A stretch of 64,000 bases of DNA from Latrodectus hesperus. Its lineage: Eukaryota; Arthropoda; Arachnida; Araneae; Theridiidae. This document shows, piece after piece, positions 39,661 through 49,960 of this stretch. The stretch lies in assembly GCA_037975125.1 (NCBI GenBank), contig CM075857.1, forward strand, positions 92,333,626 through 92,397,625, read 5' to 3'. The notes beneath the pieces were generated by a model that saw only the letters and a list, made by a program, of their open reading frames with translations, had not been told where the DNA came from and did not search any database. The translations under genes were made by a program, and so were the position numbers. Position 1 is the first letter of the stretch. Every line of letters begins with the position of its first letter.

Positions 39661-39941
39661 GCCAACCAACTTGTCTAGTGGTCAGCGTGCCTGACTATGA
39701 ATAAGGAGGTCCTGGGTTCGAATACCGGTTCGGGCATGGATGTACTTTCTTTCTCTATCTATCCTGTCTTTGTCCCTTATTTGTATGAATAAGGTGTGAA
39801 TGGTTGCCTACCCTATAAACGGGTCCCTATGGCATGTATGTACTGAGGAAGTCGGACTCCACACAAAAATAGGGTTCAGTTGAAAAAGTGGAGCAGCGCA
39901 CCCCATGTTGCCAGCCTAGCTGGCACACGACAACAACAACA
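39661..39941 (+). mobile_element. tRNA-derived SINE, (CAA)n tail
   Basis: Same family as 38775-39053. Head GCCAACCAACTTGTCTAGTG, B box with one change (GGGTTCGAATACCGG), and the same body and 3' part (CCAGCCTAGCTGGCACACGA). The tail is CAACAACAACAA rather than TGAA repeats. The body carries a 12-base local duplication (TGTATGAATAAGG). A short AATTAAA at both flanks may be the target duplication, but it is too short to be sure. Confidence 0.92.
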
Positions 39942-40420
39942 ATTAAACTTTTACTTATTATTTACATAAAGCAATTTTTACTTATTAGCGTAGCAATCCA
40001 TGATCACTTCTTGTGCTCTAGGAATCATTTTAGTCGGAGTTGACAGTTTAAATTGAATTTCCAACCACTAGTGACATCCAAACATGAAGTAGGAATCGGA
40101 CTTACAAATTGTTAGACTATAGACTAGAGCTCTTATAATTCAGATATCAGTTTGGTTCAGTAATTACAGGATTTGTTCAAAGTTTTAAAGAACATGAATT
40201 TTTTGTAAGCAGTTAACATGATAAATTCTTATGATGATTAATTAATGGATTGTGCCTTACATACAAATATATGTGCAAAAGAAATGAGATTCTATCCATA
40301 CCTTTATCTATTTTGTTTGCAATTTAAAGGTTGATATTGAAAGAAACATATTAAGTCTACCTGAAAGTTCTGTCCATTTTTGGAATTAAAAAAATTACAA
40401 ATATTTAGTAACGCCAATAA

Positions 40421-40961
40421 CTCCTAACCTAATAAACCTTTTTGTGGGATCAATTTAAAGACCGCAAAAACCAATGTTCTTAGATGGGAAAAACGGAAGA
40501 TGTATGAAGCTTGGCTCAACACTCCTGGTCAAACCCACGCTAAAAGTATGATCTATGGATCATCAGTGAGGATTGCCTTTGAAATTCTAAGATGCTCTAG
40601 GCAGAAGATACGTTTAATGGCAGGCTTCATAATTGGGCACTACTATTTTAGAAAACGCCTCCATAAAATGGAACTGTTTCAGCAAGACCCTATCTGCAGG
40701 AAATGTCATACGCAAGAGGAAACGGCCAAGCATTTACGAATACGAGGCTCTTGCCCTCCCTAGATTAACTTCTTTAGGCATCATCCATACTAGAGAGTTA
40801 CACCTAGACTCCATTAAAGGATTATCGGACTTTATTAATAAAGTGGGTAACCCGAGCAACTGGAACTAGGAAACATTGGGTTTGGATTAATAGTACAAAA
40901 TGCTGATGAAAGCAGAAGTGCCCAATGACATACAAACCCTAATCTAAGAAGAAGAAGAAGA
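40421..40961 (+). pseudogene. 5'-truncated LINE, 3' end with C-terminal zinc-knuckle-like region
   Basis: From about 40460 it encodes KTNVLRWEKRKMYEAWLNTP, IAFEILRCSRQKIRLMAGFI, IGHYYFRKRLHKM and the Cys/His block ICRKCHTQEETAKHL. After a frameshift near 40740 it continues LTSLGIIHTRELHLDSIKGL and ends NKVGNPSNWN-stop at 40867. A short 3' UTR and a GAAGAAGAAG tail follow. Near-identical coding occurs on minus at 56581-57126. ACG[C/T]CAATAA at 40411-40420 and 40962-40971 (9 of 10 match) may be the target duplication. The C-terminal His-Cys block typifies non-LTR retrotransposon polymerases; the polymerase itself is missing. Confidence 0.88.
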
Positions 40962-41084
40962 ACGTCAATAAACTTAATTAAATAATATAACTGCCATTAT
41001 TATTAATGACCTGTTGCCATTTGTGAAGGCAATTTGAATACCCCATCTTTGAAAAATATTTAATCTTTTCATGCAAAAAATTGA

Positions 41085-41765
41085 AACAGTACTTAATTCA
41101 TACCTTCTTCATTTTCTAATTTTTGCCCTTCAAAAAATTCTGTAAGGACAAATGCAAGTGATAGCTAGAGGGTGATAAGCTCGGGGATTATGATATATGG
41201 GACAGAATTTCTTAACCTAGTTTTGCAATTTTTTGACGAATTCCTTTCTTAGAACATTGCCTCTCTCTTTTCTTGGACTGTTCCCTTTAAATTATCCAGT
41301 TGCTGACAATACTTTTCCCAATGGAGCTTTTCATTCAATTTTTAATGCTCATAATGTATTCAAATATACTATCATACGTATAACATTCTCTGATTCAGAG
41401 TTAAATTTGTCTTAGAATTGGAAGTGACAGATTTTCCGCACAATATACACTTTTCCTTATGATGTTTTTGTAGGAAATCCACTTTTCAGCCTCAATTATT
41501 ATCCGATTCAAAAAGGGCTCTATTTTGTTCTGAACAAGCAAAGGTAGACATGTGATGATCCGATTATCAAAATTCTTCTGATTTAATTCCAGTGGCACTC
41601 ATTTTGAATATTTCCACACTAATCCTATCTTCCGAAAAGGGTCCGAAATAATTTTCGAGCGGAATTAATCTTTCTGCGATATCCGATGTTGTCAGAAAAA
41701 GATTTTGCTCTAACATGGCTTTAACAACATCGTCATCGATCAACGGACAACAGAACTTTCTGGTG
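41085..41765 (-). pseudogene. mariner transposase relic
   Basis: Frames on minus, pieced by motif, give VEQ-like linker words (DDDVVKAMLEQNLFLTTSDI, AERL; about 41735-41660). Then follow LLVQNKIEPFLNRIIIEAEK and WISYKN (about 41545-41455). After a shift come EKYCQQLDNLKGTVQEKRE (about 41320-41265) and, near the end, FFEGQKLENEEGM (about 41130-41095). The order matches mariner transposases (LLxRN..EPFLxRIVTGDEKWI, YCQQLxxLxxAIxxKRP, FLxGKxxxNEE). The first catalytic aspartate of the GDEKW block is replaced (EAEKW), and stops and frameshifts are numerous. It is inactive. Confidence 0.72.
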
Positions 41766-42121
41766 TTTCTAATAGATACTGCATGATATCAAATAAATTT
41801 GTTGAACTAAATGATATAATATTATATGATTTGAAAAAAATTATATTTAATTTTCATCTAAAGGGTAAAGCAATGCAAGATAGCTACTTGAAAATCATCC
41901 TACAAATGCAATAAATATATTGAATAATGATATTTTATGTAAGGTGGTTTCTTATATTTTCGGAAGATAATTTTCTTTCTCAAATGAGATTTTTCAAAAA
42001 GGAAATTCTTGTGAAACGACTCTGATTCAAAAATGAAATTTTTAAAAATTTCCCTTCTTGTATACCTATCTTATTGCATACAAATATTCATATTATATTG
42101 ATATTTGTAGGCAAAAATATT

Positions 42122-42420
42122 TTTTCCAACGGCAGGCATTTGGGTGACAAACCCTATCCCACAACAATGGTCAGAAACTGATCTCTCGTTACCCAGCGGG
42201 CACCTGGGAACCAAGTCACGGAGGCGAGTAACGTTGCCCGCACCATACCACCACAAACCCGTTTATAGGGTGGGCCACATTTATACATCATTTCAGAAGA
42301 AAGGACAAAGAAACACAGAGAGAACAGAGAAAGAAAGTAACATCCATGCCCGAATCGGGATTCGAACACGGGACCCACAGCTCAGGAGTCATGAGCGCTA
42401 ACCACTCAGCCATCGGTTGG
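42122..42420 (-). mobile_element. tRNA-derived SINE with ~16-bp target duplication
   Basis: On minus: A box GATGGCTGAGTGGTTAGCGC, B box CCCGTGTTCGAATCCCG (complement of 42357-42372), then 'attcgggcatggatgttact' and a CT-rich stretch. 'accctataaacgggtttgtg' and a divergent 3' part follow. TGTAGGCAAAAATATT (42106-42121) and TGTATGCAAGAATATT (42421-42436) flank it with two mismatches. It shares the first ~75 bp and the 'ccctataaacggg' block with the 38775 family but has a different 3' end. The open frames on both strands are shadows. Confidence 0.9.
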
Positions 42421-42436
42421 TGTATGCAAGAATATT

Positions 42437-44159
42437 AAATGATAAATTATTGGCATGAATGTATTTACATATTATATTTGAAACATTTTGGAACCCTTTT
42501 GGTCATTTTAGTTTTTATTGCTTCTAAAATTTTATGTAATTCCTTTTTTTCATCATTCTATATAACATAAAATGTATAAAATGCTTCCTTATACAATATG
42601 AAAATCAAATCAAAATACATTACTCTTCAATCACATTATATTTAAAAATGTTTTTAAAATCATATTTTAGTCAATTTATGCAACAAAAAATCCTTGTTTC
42701 AGTATATTAAAACATTTTTTTTCGTTGTTATAATTAAAGTAAAAGACTAAATAATTTTTTGATCAAATGCTGGAAAAATATTCCTGAAAAATTTGCATTC
42801 TTTTATATTGGCAAAATGAGAGAAATTGAATTTAATAGTGTTTGTTCTACGATAAACCTAGAGATGGTAAAAAAAAGGTATATAATCAAATTTTGTAAAA
42901 AATCGCCTGATTTAAGGTATTTGAAGGCAAAATAGGCCATACGATTTTGTGGATTCGATAAGCTTATTCGGAACAAATTTTGGAGTTTTTCTGTAATTCT
43001 CTATAGTAAAAATGTATGGATAACATTGTCTTCCCGAAGAAATAAAGTTTCATAACACACAGCTTATATATATATAGGGTTTAATATTCCTATGGTATGA
43101 TTCTACTCTAAAGCTACATTTACTGTACAGGTCGAAAGCATATAATTATTGATTATTTCAGTGCATATGCTCCATTTAATAGTAACGTATAAAAATGTTG
43201 TTGTTAATTCACCCTTTTTGAATTTCTGGCGAGAAAAAAATTTGTCTATTCATTATGAGTGTGCTTACGCCAACGCTACTAATTCAATATAAGATAACCT
43301 TATTTTATTTACGTATTTCAAAATTAATAAGTTGTATTAAATATATAGCAAATATTTTAAATAAGTAACAAATGAAATATTAAATATCAATATAAGATGT
43401 TACCGATTATTAGATGTCACCCATTATTAAATAGTAATTTATTTTACAGAAAACTGTAAAGTAGATTATTTATTTTAACTAAAAATTATGTACTTTAACT
43501 AAAAGAAATTATTCCTATAATCAAATCAAGATATTATGAATTTTATTTCTAATCTTGAAAAAACTTTTCACAGCTACCTCGAAAAATTGTTGATTATTTT
43601 TATTGTTGGTGTCTTTTTTGCATATTTGTAGTTTATGTTTTGAATGGAATATATTAAAAAAGGTTCTCGTTATAAAATAATTTTGGTATTATTTTGTGAG
43701 TCATTGGACTATCAGGTTTTATCCTTTATTCATTGTTAATTTTCGATATACACCGTTAATTGTAATTGAATTGAACATAACGGACACTGAAAAAAAATAC
43801 AAGAGTACATAAAAGAGCAAAATATTAATTTTTACTTATAATACTAATAAAAGATCGTATTCTTCATTGAAATTTTTTATGCTGAAAAAAAATGCAATCT
43901 TTAATCCTAATAATAAAATAAAAGTCCAAACTAAGTCTTGTGAATTGAGATTCTTGTAAAACAGGTGCAGAAACTAAAACGCATTAACAACCTCATAATC
44001 AAAAAGAAGATTGTAATCAAAAGAAGATTGCTTTTGAATTCGAAAACTCTTTCTTTAAATAATTTTTTTTTCAGTACATATACTTCCTAAATTATACTGG
44101 ATTTCCATTCACTTTGCAGTTTATCAATGCGAGGTTTTATTAAGAAAGGAAGGAGGCTC
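42437..44159. other. unannotated AT-rich DNA
   Basis: No supported feature. Confidence 0.5.
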
Positions 44160-44600
44160 TCAAAATGCGATCCCAAAAGCGTGCAGTTTACGTTTTAGGA
44201 GTTTGTTTCCGCGTTGCCACAAACAAAAAAACAAAAGAAGGAAGAACCGGCGATGCTGCCACCGCTGCTGTAAACTAATAAAACTGTGGCTATGGAGAAA
44301 TAAAAACACTTTGCCTCCTAGGTTTTCGTACAACTCAGCAAAATTTGATATCAACCACGAACAGGTTCTTTTGGGCTGCCTTCTTTCTTTCTTTCTTTTT
44401 CTTTCTTCATTTTCTTTTTCTCCCTTCACCAAATTTCTTCCTCTCTCTTTTATTTCATCCCTTTTAAGTTCCTTAGATCAGCGGATTTCTTCCCCATCAG
44501 CTTTCTCCCGAATTTTACAGTCCGAATTCTTAAGTCTTCGGCTCTAAATGACTATTTGGCGCTGAAAGAGTTGGCATCATAATCTTTCCGTAAACTTCAG
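44160..44600. promoter_or_regulatory. candidate non-coding island with CT-rich tract
   Basis: More balanced base composition than its flanks, with a long pyrimidine tract including (CTTT)n near 44381-44410. Open frames of 90 codons on minus and 114 on + overlap each other and show no recognisable motif, so coding is unlikely. It is unique sequence and of unknown role. Confidence 0.25.
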
Positions 44601-45149
44601 GAATCCTTAAACAGCTTAATTGTAACATAACTCAGTTCTTCTTTATAATGATGAAATAATGTGAGTAAAGATAATGTTTTTATATCGAGAAATTGATTTA
44701 TTGATCATTAATCAATTGATCAATCACAAAATTTATTGATGTTAAAATGATTGTTAAATGAGGAATTTTGTTAGAGCTGAGATAATTGAGGCGCCACAAA
44801 AAATTCATTTTGAAATGGAGAACAGAATTTATTTAAGATTTTTTCCTTAAAACTGGCAATAAAATTAAACAAAACTTTTGTTTGCTAAATTGTGTAATGT
44901 TTTATCGTGTTATGTTATTAAAAATTACCGTAGTTTTAATTTTTTCTTTATTAGCTAGTTTAATAATATTAATCATAGCTTTAATGTACCTAATTAATTT
45001 ATGCTTACTTTCTAACGGTATATCAATTAAATAAGTCTGTTGATCAGGAATATCTATTTTAGTATTCTAAATAATTCTTTAAATGCTCAATCAAAACTAA
45101 ATTTATAGAAGAACTGGCTCTCTTAATTTGTCACATATATATTGTTGAT
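44601..45149. other. unannotated AT-rich DNA
   Basis: No supported feature beyond small palindromes ('attgatcattaatcaattgatcaat' type words near 44700). Confidence 0.5.
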
Positions 45150-46440
45150 GATAACGTTCCATATTAAAGCCTTAATAGATGAAGCAGTACATCATATCTT
45201 GTGAAAACCAAGATTTAATCAGTTGATTATGTTAGGATACATTATACCCAGTGTCAAAGCAGTTCTTGTCCTCTCAAGTAGTCTGGATAGTCAGGAGCCA
45301 TTTGTTGGAAGATGGTTCCAGGGAAATGTCCTCAAGTAACGGCCAAAACAAATAGGTTATTTCATTGTAATTTTTCTTGAATAATTTCGAAGAATGATCG
45401 AAAATCAAAGTTAATAACGTTCTGTATTAGTGCTTTAATAGAGGAAGCAGTACATCATATCTTGTGAAAATCAAGATTTAATCAGTTGATTATGTAAGGA
45501 TACATTATACCCAGTGTCAAAGCAGTTCTTGTCCTCTCAAGTAGTCTGGATAGTCAGGAGCCATTTGTTGGAAGATGGTTCCAGGGAAATGTCCTCAAGT
45601 AACGGCCAAAACAAATAGGTTATTTCATTGTAATTTTCCTTGAATAATTTCGAAGAATGATCGAAAATCAAAGTTAATAACGTTCTGTATTAGTGCTTTA
45701 ATAGAGGAAGCAGTACATCATATCTTGTGAAAACCAAGATTTAATCAGTTGATAATGTAAGGATACATTATACCCAGTGTCAAAGCAGTTCTTGTCCTCT
45801 CAAGTAGTCTGGATAGTCAGGAGCCATTTGTTGGAAGATGGTTCCAGGGAACTGTCCTCAAATAACGGACAAAACAAAAAGGTTATTTCATTGTAATTTT
45901 CCTTGAATAACTTCGAAGAATGATCGAAAATCAAAATTAATAACGCTTCATATTAGTGCCTTAATAAATGAAGCAGTACATTGTATCTTGTGAAAATCAA
46001 GATTTAATCATTTGATTATGTAAGGATATAATACACTCAGTGTCAAAGCAGTTCTTGTCCTCTCAAGTAGTCTGTAAAGTCAGGAGCCATTTGTTAGAAG
46101 ATGGTTCCAGGGAACTGTCCTCAAGTAATGGACAAAACAAATAGGTTATTTCATTGTAATTTTCTTCGAATAACTTTGAAAAATATTTGGAAATCAAAAC
46201 TAGTAGCTACATGCTTGGGGTTTTCTAACTAAAATAGTGTAAAAGTATCCTGTGAAAATAAGAATTGAAGCAATTGATTAATTTAGCATATCAAACTAAG
46301 CACTTTAAGTTATTCTTACCAACTAAGCAGTGAAGGTAATTAGAAGCCATTTTTAGAAAATCTTGAGACCTGTCCTCAATTACAGCACAAAGTTAAAATG
46401 CCTGTTTCACTGAACTCTAATTTTTTTGAGTCAATACTAA
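45150..46440 (+). repeat. tandem array, 263-bp unit, four good copies plus a decayed fifth
   Basis: The landmark GAAGCAGTACAT starts at 45181, 45444, 45707 and 45970, i.e. an exact 263-bp period three times. Inside each unit are 'tatcttgtgaaaa', 'ccagtgtcaaagcagttctt', 'gtcctctcaagtagtctg' and 'aaacaaataggttatttc' in fixed order. A fifth unit from about 46233 keeps the order but is strongly diverged ('agaagccatttttagaaaat'). No coding potential. Units 2 and 3 are almost identical, unit 4 less so, consistent with growth from one end. Confidence 0.95.
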
Positions 46441-46760
46441 GAATGTAAAAAGTTTAAAATAATAATATTCCAAGTCATCGTCTTTATAGAAGAACTTGTT
46501 GCCCTTGTAGATGTTTGCTCTATTGTCATAAATCTTTAAGGTTCCTTCCATAGATAAGAAAAAAAGATTCATAACCTTACAATTGCAAGTATAATTTTTG
46601 TAAAGGGCCTTTAAAATTATTCATTCTATAATAAATTTAGTAATTATGGTGTAATCTTTTGCACCTAAAATTCAATGTTCATTTGAAATTAATTATTGTA
46701 AATAAAATAATCATCTTAAGTAATTTTCGTGAATGGTTTTATGTATAAAAATATTCTTAT
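46330..46760 (+). repeat. segmental duplication, copy 1 (partner 52880-53315)
   Basis: From AGAAGCCATTTTTAGAAAAT through 'gtttcactgaactctaattt', 'ggttccttccata', 'aatcttttgcacctaaaatt' and 'gaatggttttatgtataaaa' the two loci are collinear over about 430 bp in direct orientation. They have scattered substitutions and short indels. The block starts inside the decayed fifth unit of the 263-bp array and extends into its unique right flank. Confidence 0.9.
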
Positions 46761-47094
46761 TATTCTTTGCCAAAACAGATTTGAGAATATAAATGGATTT
46801 ATTAAAGGTGATTTGAAAGATTTAAGATCCACTAAAAAGTATCTAATCCATTTAAAGCAATCGACAGTCATAACAAATGCTTGTTACTAGCCTGTGAAAT
46901 TAAAGGAAAGTATAAATGAAAATCCCATGACTGAAATAATTTATGATAACACTTTATGTCAAAATAAAATGTAAATTTACTTCTAATGTATAATTATGGA
47001 AAATGTGAAAAAGAATTTTTATAGTAATATATTTTCTTAGGACTGGGGTTTAAATAAAAGTTGTATGTGTAAAGTGCATTTCAAGGACACGCAT
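46761..47094. other. AT-rich spacer
   Basis: No feature recognised. Confidence 0.5.
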
Positions 47095-47680
47095 AGAACA
47101 ATGTTCGTTTTACAATATTAAAAACCCCACCCCACTTATGACATTGAGGAGGAATTCCACTGTTCCCGGAGAAATTCCGTAATTCATCCCTAACGCAATG
47201 GAATTCGGAAAAGAAGGAACAGAACAAAAACAAACATAAATACGGCCAGCCACAATCGTTCCACAAACAGAAAGCAATCTCGCGTAAATTTCTCCTGGAG
47301 GAAAAAGATCTCCAGAAAAGTGGGCCTTCCTGCTCCCCATCCCACCTTCCATCGACCCAGAAATTAGATGAGTGGTCGGACTCAAAAACCTTAAAACCGA
47401 TTTGGCCACCGCACCCTCCACGAAGATCAACAACAAAAAAGGAAGTGGATGGTGAGTGAGGAAGAAAGAAAAGTTGTGGTCAGCACAGCAGAAGATGCTC
47501 CGTCCAATCATTGATCGCCACCCCCATCTTGATGAAACTTGTGAAAGATTTACCGATTTCCTACCAATCGGTCCATCCCGAATATTACACTCGAGGAGGA
47601 AGCGAGTTCTTCACCATTGTTTCTGCCTCTCCACCCCCACTCATGTGGTCATTACGGTAGAGTACCTTGGCTGACAGTTA
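47095..47680. promoter_or_regulatory. candidate non-coding or 5' exon island
   Basis: Unique, clearly GC-richer than the flanks. A 133-codon minus frame (47110-47511) exists but overlaps open + frames and shows no domain, so I do not call it coding. On +, GGATG|GTGAGTGAG at about 47447 is a good splice-donor match and could end a non-coding or very short exon. Function is inferred from composition only. Confidence 0.3.
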
Positions 47681-48035
47681 CCTGATGGATCCCTCTGCTT
47701 GGAAAAGGAATGCAGTTACAGTTACGGCTAGCTTACCGTGAATTGGAAATTTTAAATAATGTATCACTCCGTAGATTTTTTAGTAGAGAATAATATTATG
47801 TCAACAAAGAATGCAATGAATTTTACTGCTACATCATGTGTTTGGAACAAGAATAAATTTGGAATATATGATATCATGTTTTCGCTACAACTGTTAGATA
47901 ATTGATCTAGCTAGTTTTGTATTGATAAATATAATTGTTTTAAGTTTTATGACACAGAATTAATTTAATTTTCCTTTTTTTGGTTTATTATTTTAAATAA
48001 GCAAATTATATTTATAATTTACGCAGCTATATATA

Positions 48036-48557
48036 CAGTAATCTCCTTTATAACACGGTGTATTAGTTCTTCTTTAGGTAAACTCGTGGTACGAATATTC
48101 TCGTTTAACTTTTCTCGTTAAAGGGGGTTTAAACTGAATATTAAGGAAAACGCATAAAAGAAATGTGTACGTTTTATTAAAATCAAATTAGGACTATTTT
48201 AAATAAATAAAACTTATACAAACATAACTAAAAGCAGTTATTTTCAAATAAATTAATTTCAAAAACGGTTTTATATTGCATGTTTATTCACTTTAGGAGA
48301 TATCTGAAATAATATTCCACCACGACATATTTTTAGCAGAATATTCAAAGGTCAATAGCATAATTTAATCTTATAATTGACATAATAATTGACAGCATGT
48401 GCAAACGTACGCGAAATGGATTGTGAACTGTACAAGTCATGATAAATTTCTCAGTACAGAAATATAAAATGGGGAATCAACGCATTATAAGGGGCACAAC
48501 ACGTGCTATACGGGACATGAAATCGCGTAGCATAAAGACGTGTTATGTGGATTACTG
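48036..48557. mobile_element. pogo/Tigger-like MITE, 522 bp
   Basis: The ends are CAGTAATCTCCTTTATAACA (48036-48055) and the reverse-complemented right end CAGTAATCCACATAACACG. Both are flanked by TA (48034-48035 and 48558-48559). TA target plus CAGTAATC-type TIR is typical of pogo/Tigger-group Tc1/mariner elements. The interior has no transposase; it contains short reversed relatives of the TIR ('cgtggtacgaatattctcgt', 'acgtgctatacggg'). Non-autonomous copy. Confidence 0.85.
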
Positions 48558-48672
48558 TATTATGCTTTTATTGTTAAGTTTTTCATTACGAATCTAATCC
48601 TCGCTCATTGGAGCATAAGGTTCTGGCATCAATCTCAGGCACTTTTGAACTGTGAAAGATAAATAATGCTTT

Positions 48673-49600
48673 CTGAATGTACCATTAAGGTACATGCCCG
48701 GGAATTTCCGATTTTTTGTCTAATGATACGAGAATACACGATCTGAAATCAAAAATCCCCTGAAAACTAAAACATTGCAGAGTAAACATCTTGGAAACAT
48801 TGATCCCACATAACAGTTGTCAGATTATTAGTTATTCAGAATCTAAAACTGATCTTCCATGTTTATTAAGGTACATGCTTGGGAATTTTCCGATTTTTTG
48901 TCTATTGACACGAGAATACACGATCTGAAATCAAAAATTCCCCCTGAAAACTAAAACATTGCCGAGTAAACATCTTGGAAACATTGAAAACACATAATAG
49001 TTGTCGGATTATCAGTTATTCAGAATCTAAAACTGATCTTCCATGTCTATTAAGGTACATGCTTAGGAATTTTCCGATTTTTTGTCTAATGATACGAGAA
49101 TACACGATCTGAAATCAAAAATTCCCCCTGAAAACTAAAACATTGCAGAGTAAACATCTTGGAAGCATTGATCCCACATGACAATTGTCGGATTATCAGT
49201 TATTCAGAATCTAAAACTGATCTTCCATGTCTATTAAGGCACATGCTTGGGAATTTTCCGATTTTTTGTCTAATGATACGAGAATACACGATCTGAAATC
49301 AAAAATTCCCCTGTAAACTAAAACATTGCCGAGTAAACATCTTGGAAACATTGATCCCACATGACAATTGTCGGATTATCAGTTATTCAGAATCTAAAAC
49401 TGATCTTCCATGTCTATTAAGGCACATGCTTGGGAATTTTCCAATTTTTTGTCTAATGACACGAGAATACACGATCTGAAATCAAAAATTCCTCCTGAAA
49501 ACTAAAACATTGCAGAGTAAACATCTTGGAAACATTGATCCCACATAACAGTTGTCAGATTATCAGTTATTCAGAATAATCTAAAACTGATCTTCCTTGT
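48673..49600 (+). repeat. tandem array, ~183-bp unit, five copies
   Basis: The landmark TTAAGGYACATGC starts at 48685, 48866, 49050, 49234 and 49417 (spacings 181, 184, 184, 183). Each unit holds 'ccgattttttgtctaatgat', 'acgagaatacacgatctgaa', 'aaacattgcagagtaaacat' and 'ctaaaactgatcttccatg'. No open frame. Middle units are the most alike. The array lies between the MITE at 48036 and a degraded SINE. Confidence 0.95.
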
Positions 49601-49960
49601 CTAAACGATCATACCACACTCTTGGAATCGGAGAGTCCCAGGTACGATCCTAGTCATTATTGCGCAACTGAGACGTATTTTGTACTTCTGCATTTTGTGT
49701 GCATATCTAACGAGAGGGGATTCTTGGAAATTTCCTGGGTTTTTTCCTTAAAAATATTTGACTATGGGTCATTATTAATGTAAAATTCTACCGAAGAATG
49801 TTTAAATACTTTATAATAGAGACCAACACTGTTGAAGTACCCATCCAGATGGTGTTAATCTGACCTGTGGATCAGCATTTGTCAAATGTCTACTTTTATC
49901 TGCCATTTAACTTTAAAGAAGATATTGTCAAACACCCAGTTACTTTTGAAATTTCATTGC
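49601..49960 (+). mobile_element. degraded tRNA-derived SINE, same family as 56096-56420
   Basis: A B-box-like CCCAGGTACGATCCTAG at about 49638-49654 is followed by 'cattttgtgtgcatatct', 'ttcttggaaatttcctgggt' and a 3' part ending 'ggtgttaatctgacctgtgg'. The arrangement parallels the copy at 56096 ('gcttggaagatttccagttt'). Heavily mutated. Confidence 0.5.

Noticed and set aside
44160..44547. 90- and 114-codon overlapping frames on opposite strands
   Set aside because: Composition follows a CT/AG-rich tract (Ser/Leu/Phe versus Lys/Arg/Glu); typical antisense pair without motif.
47110..47511. 133-codon minus-strand frame in the 47-kb island
   Set aside because: Less AT-rich DNA has few stops on both strands; overlapping + frames are equally open and no domain or splice logic supports coding.
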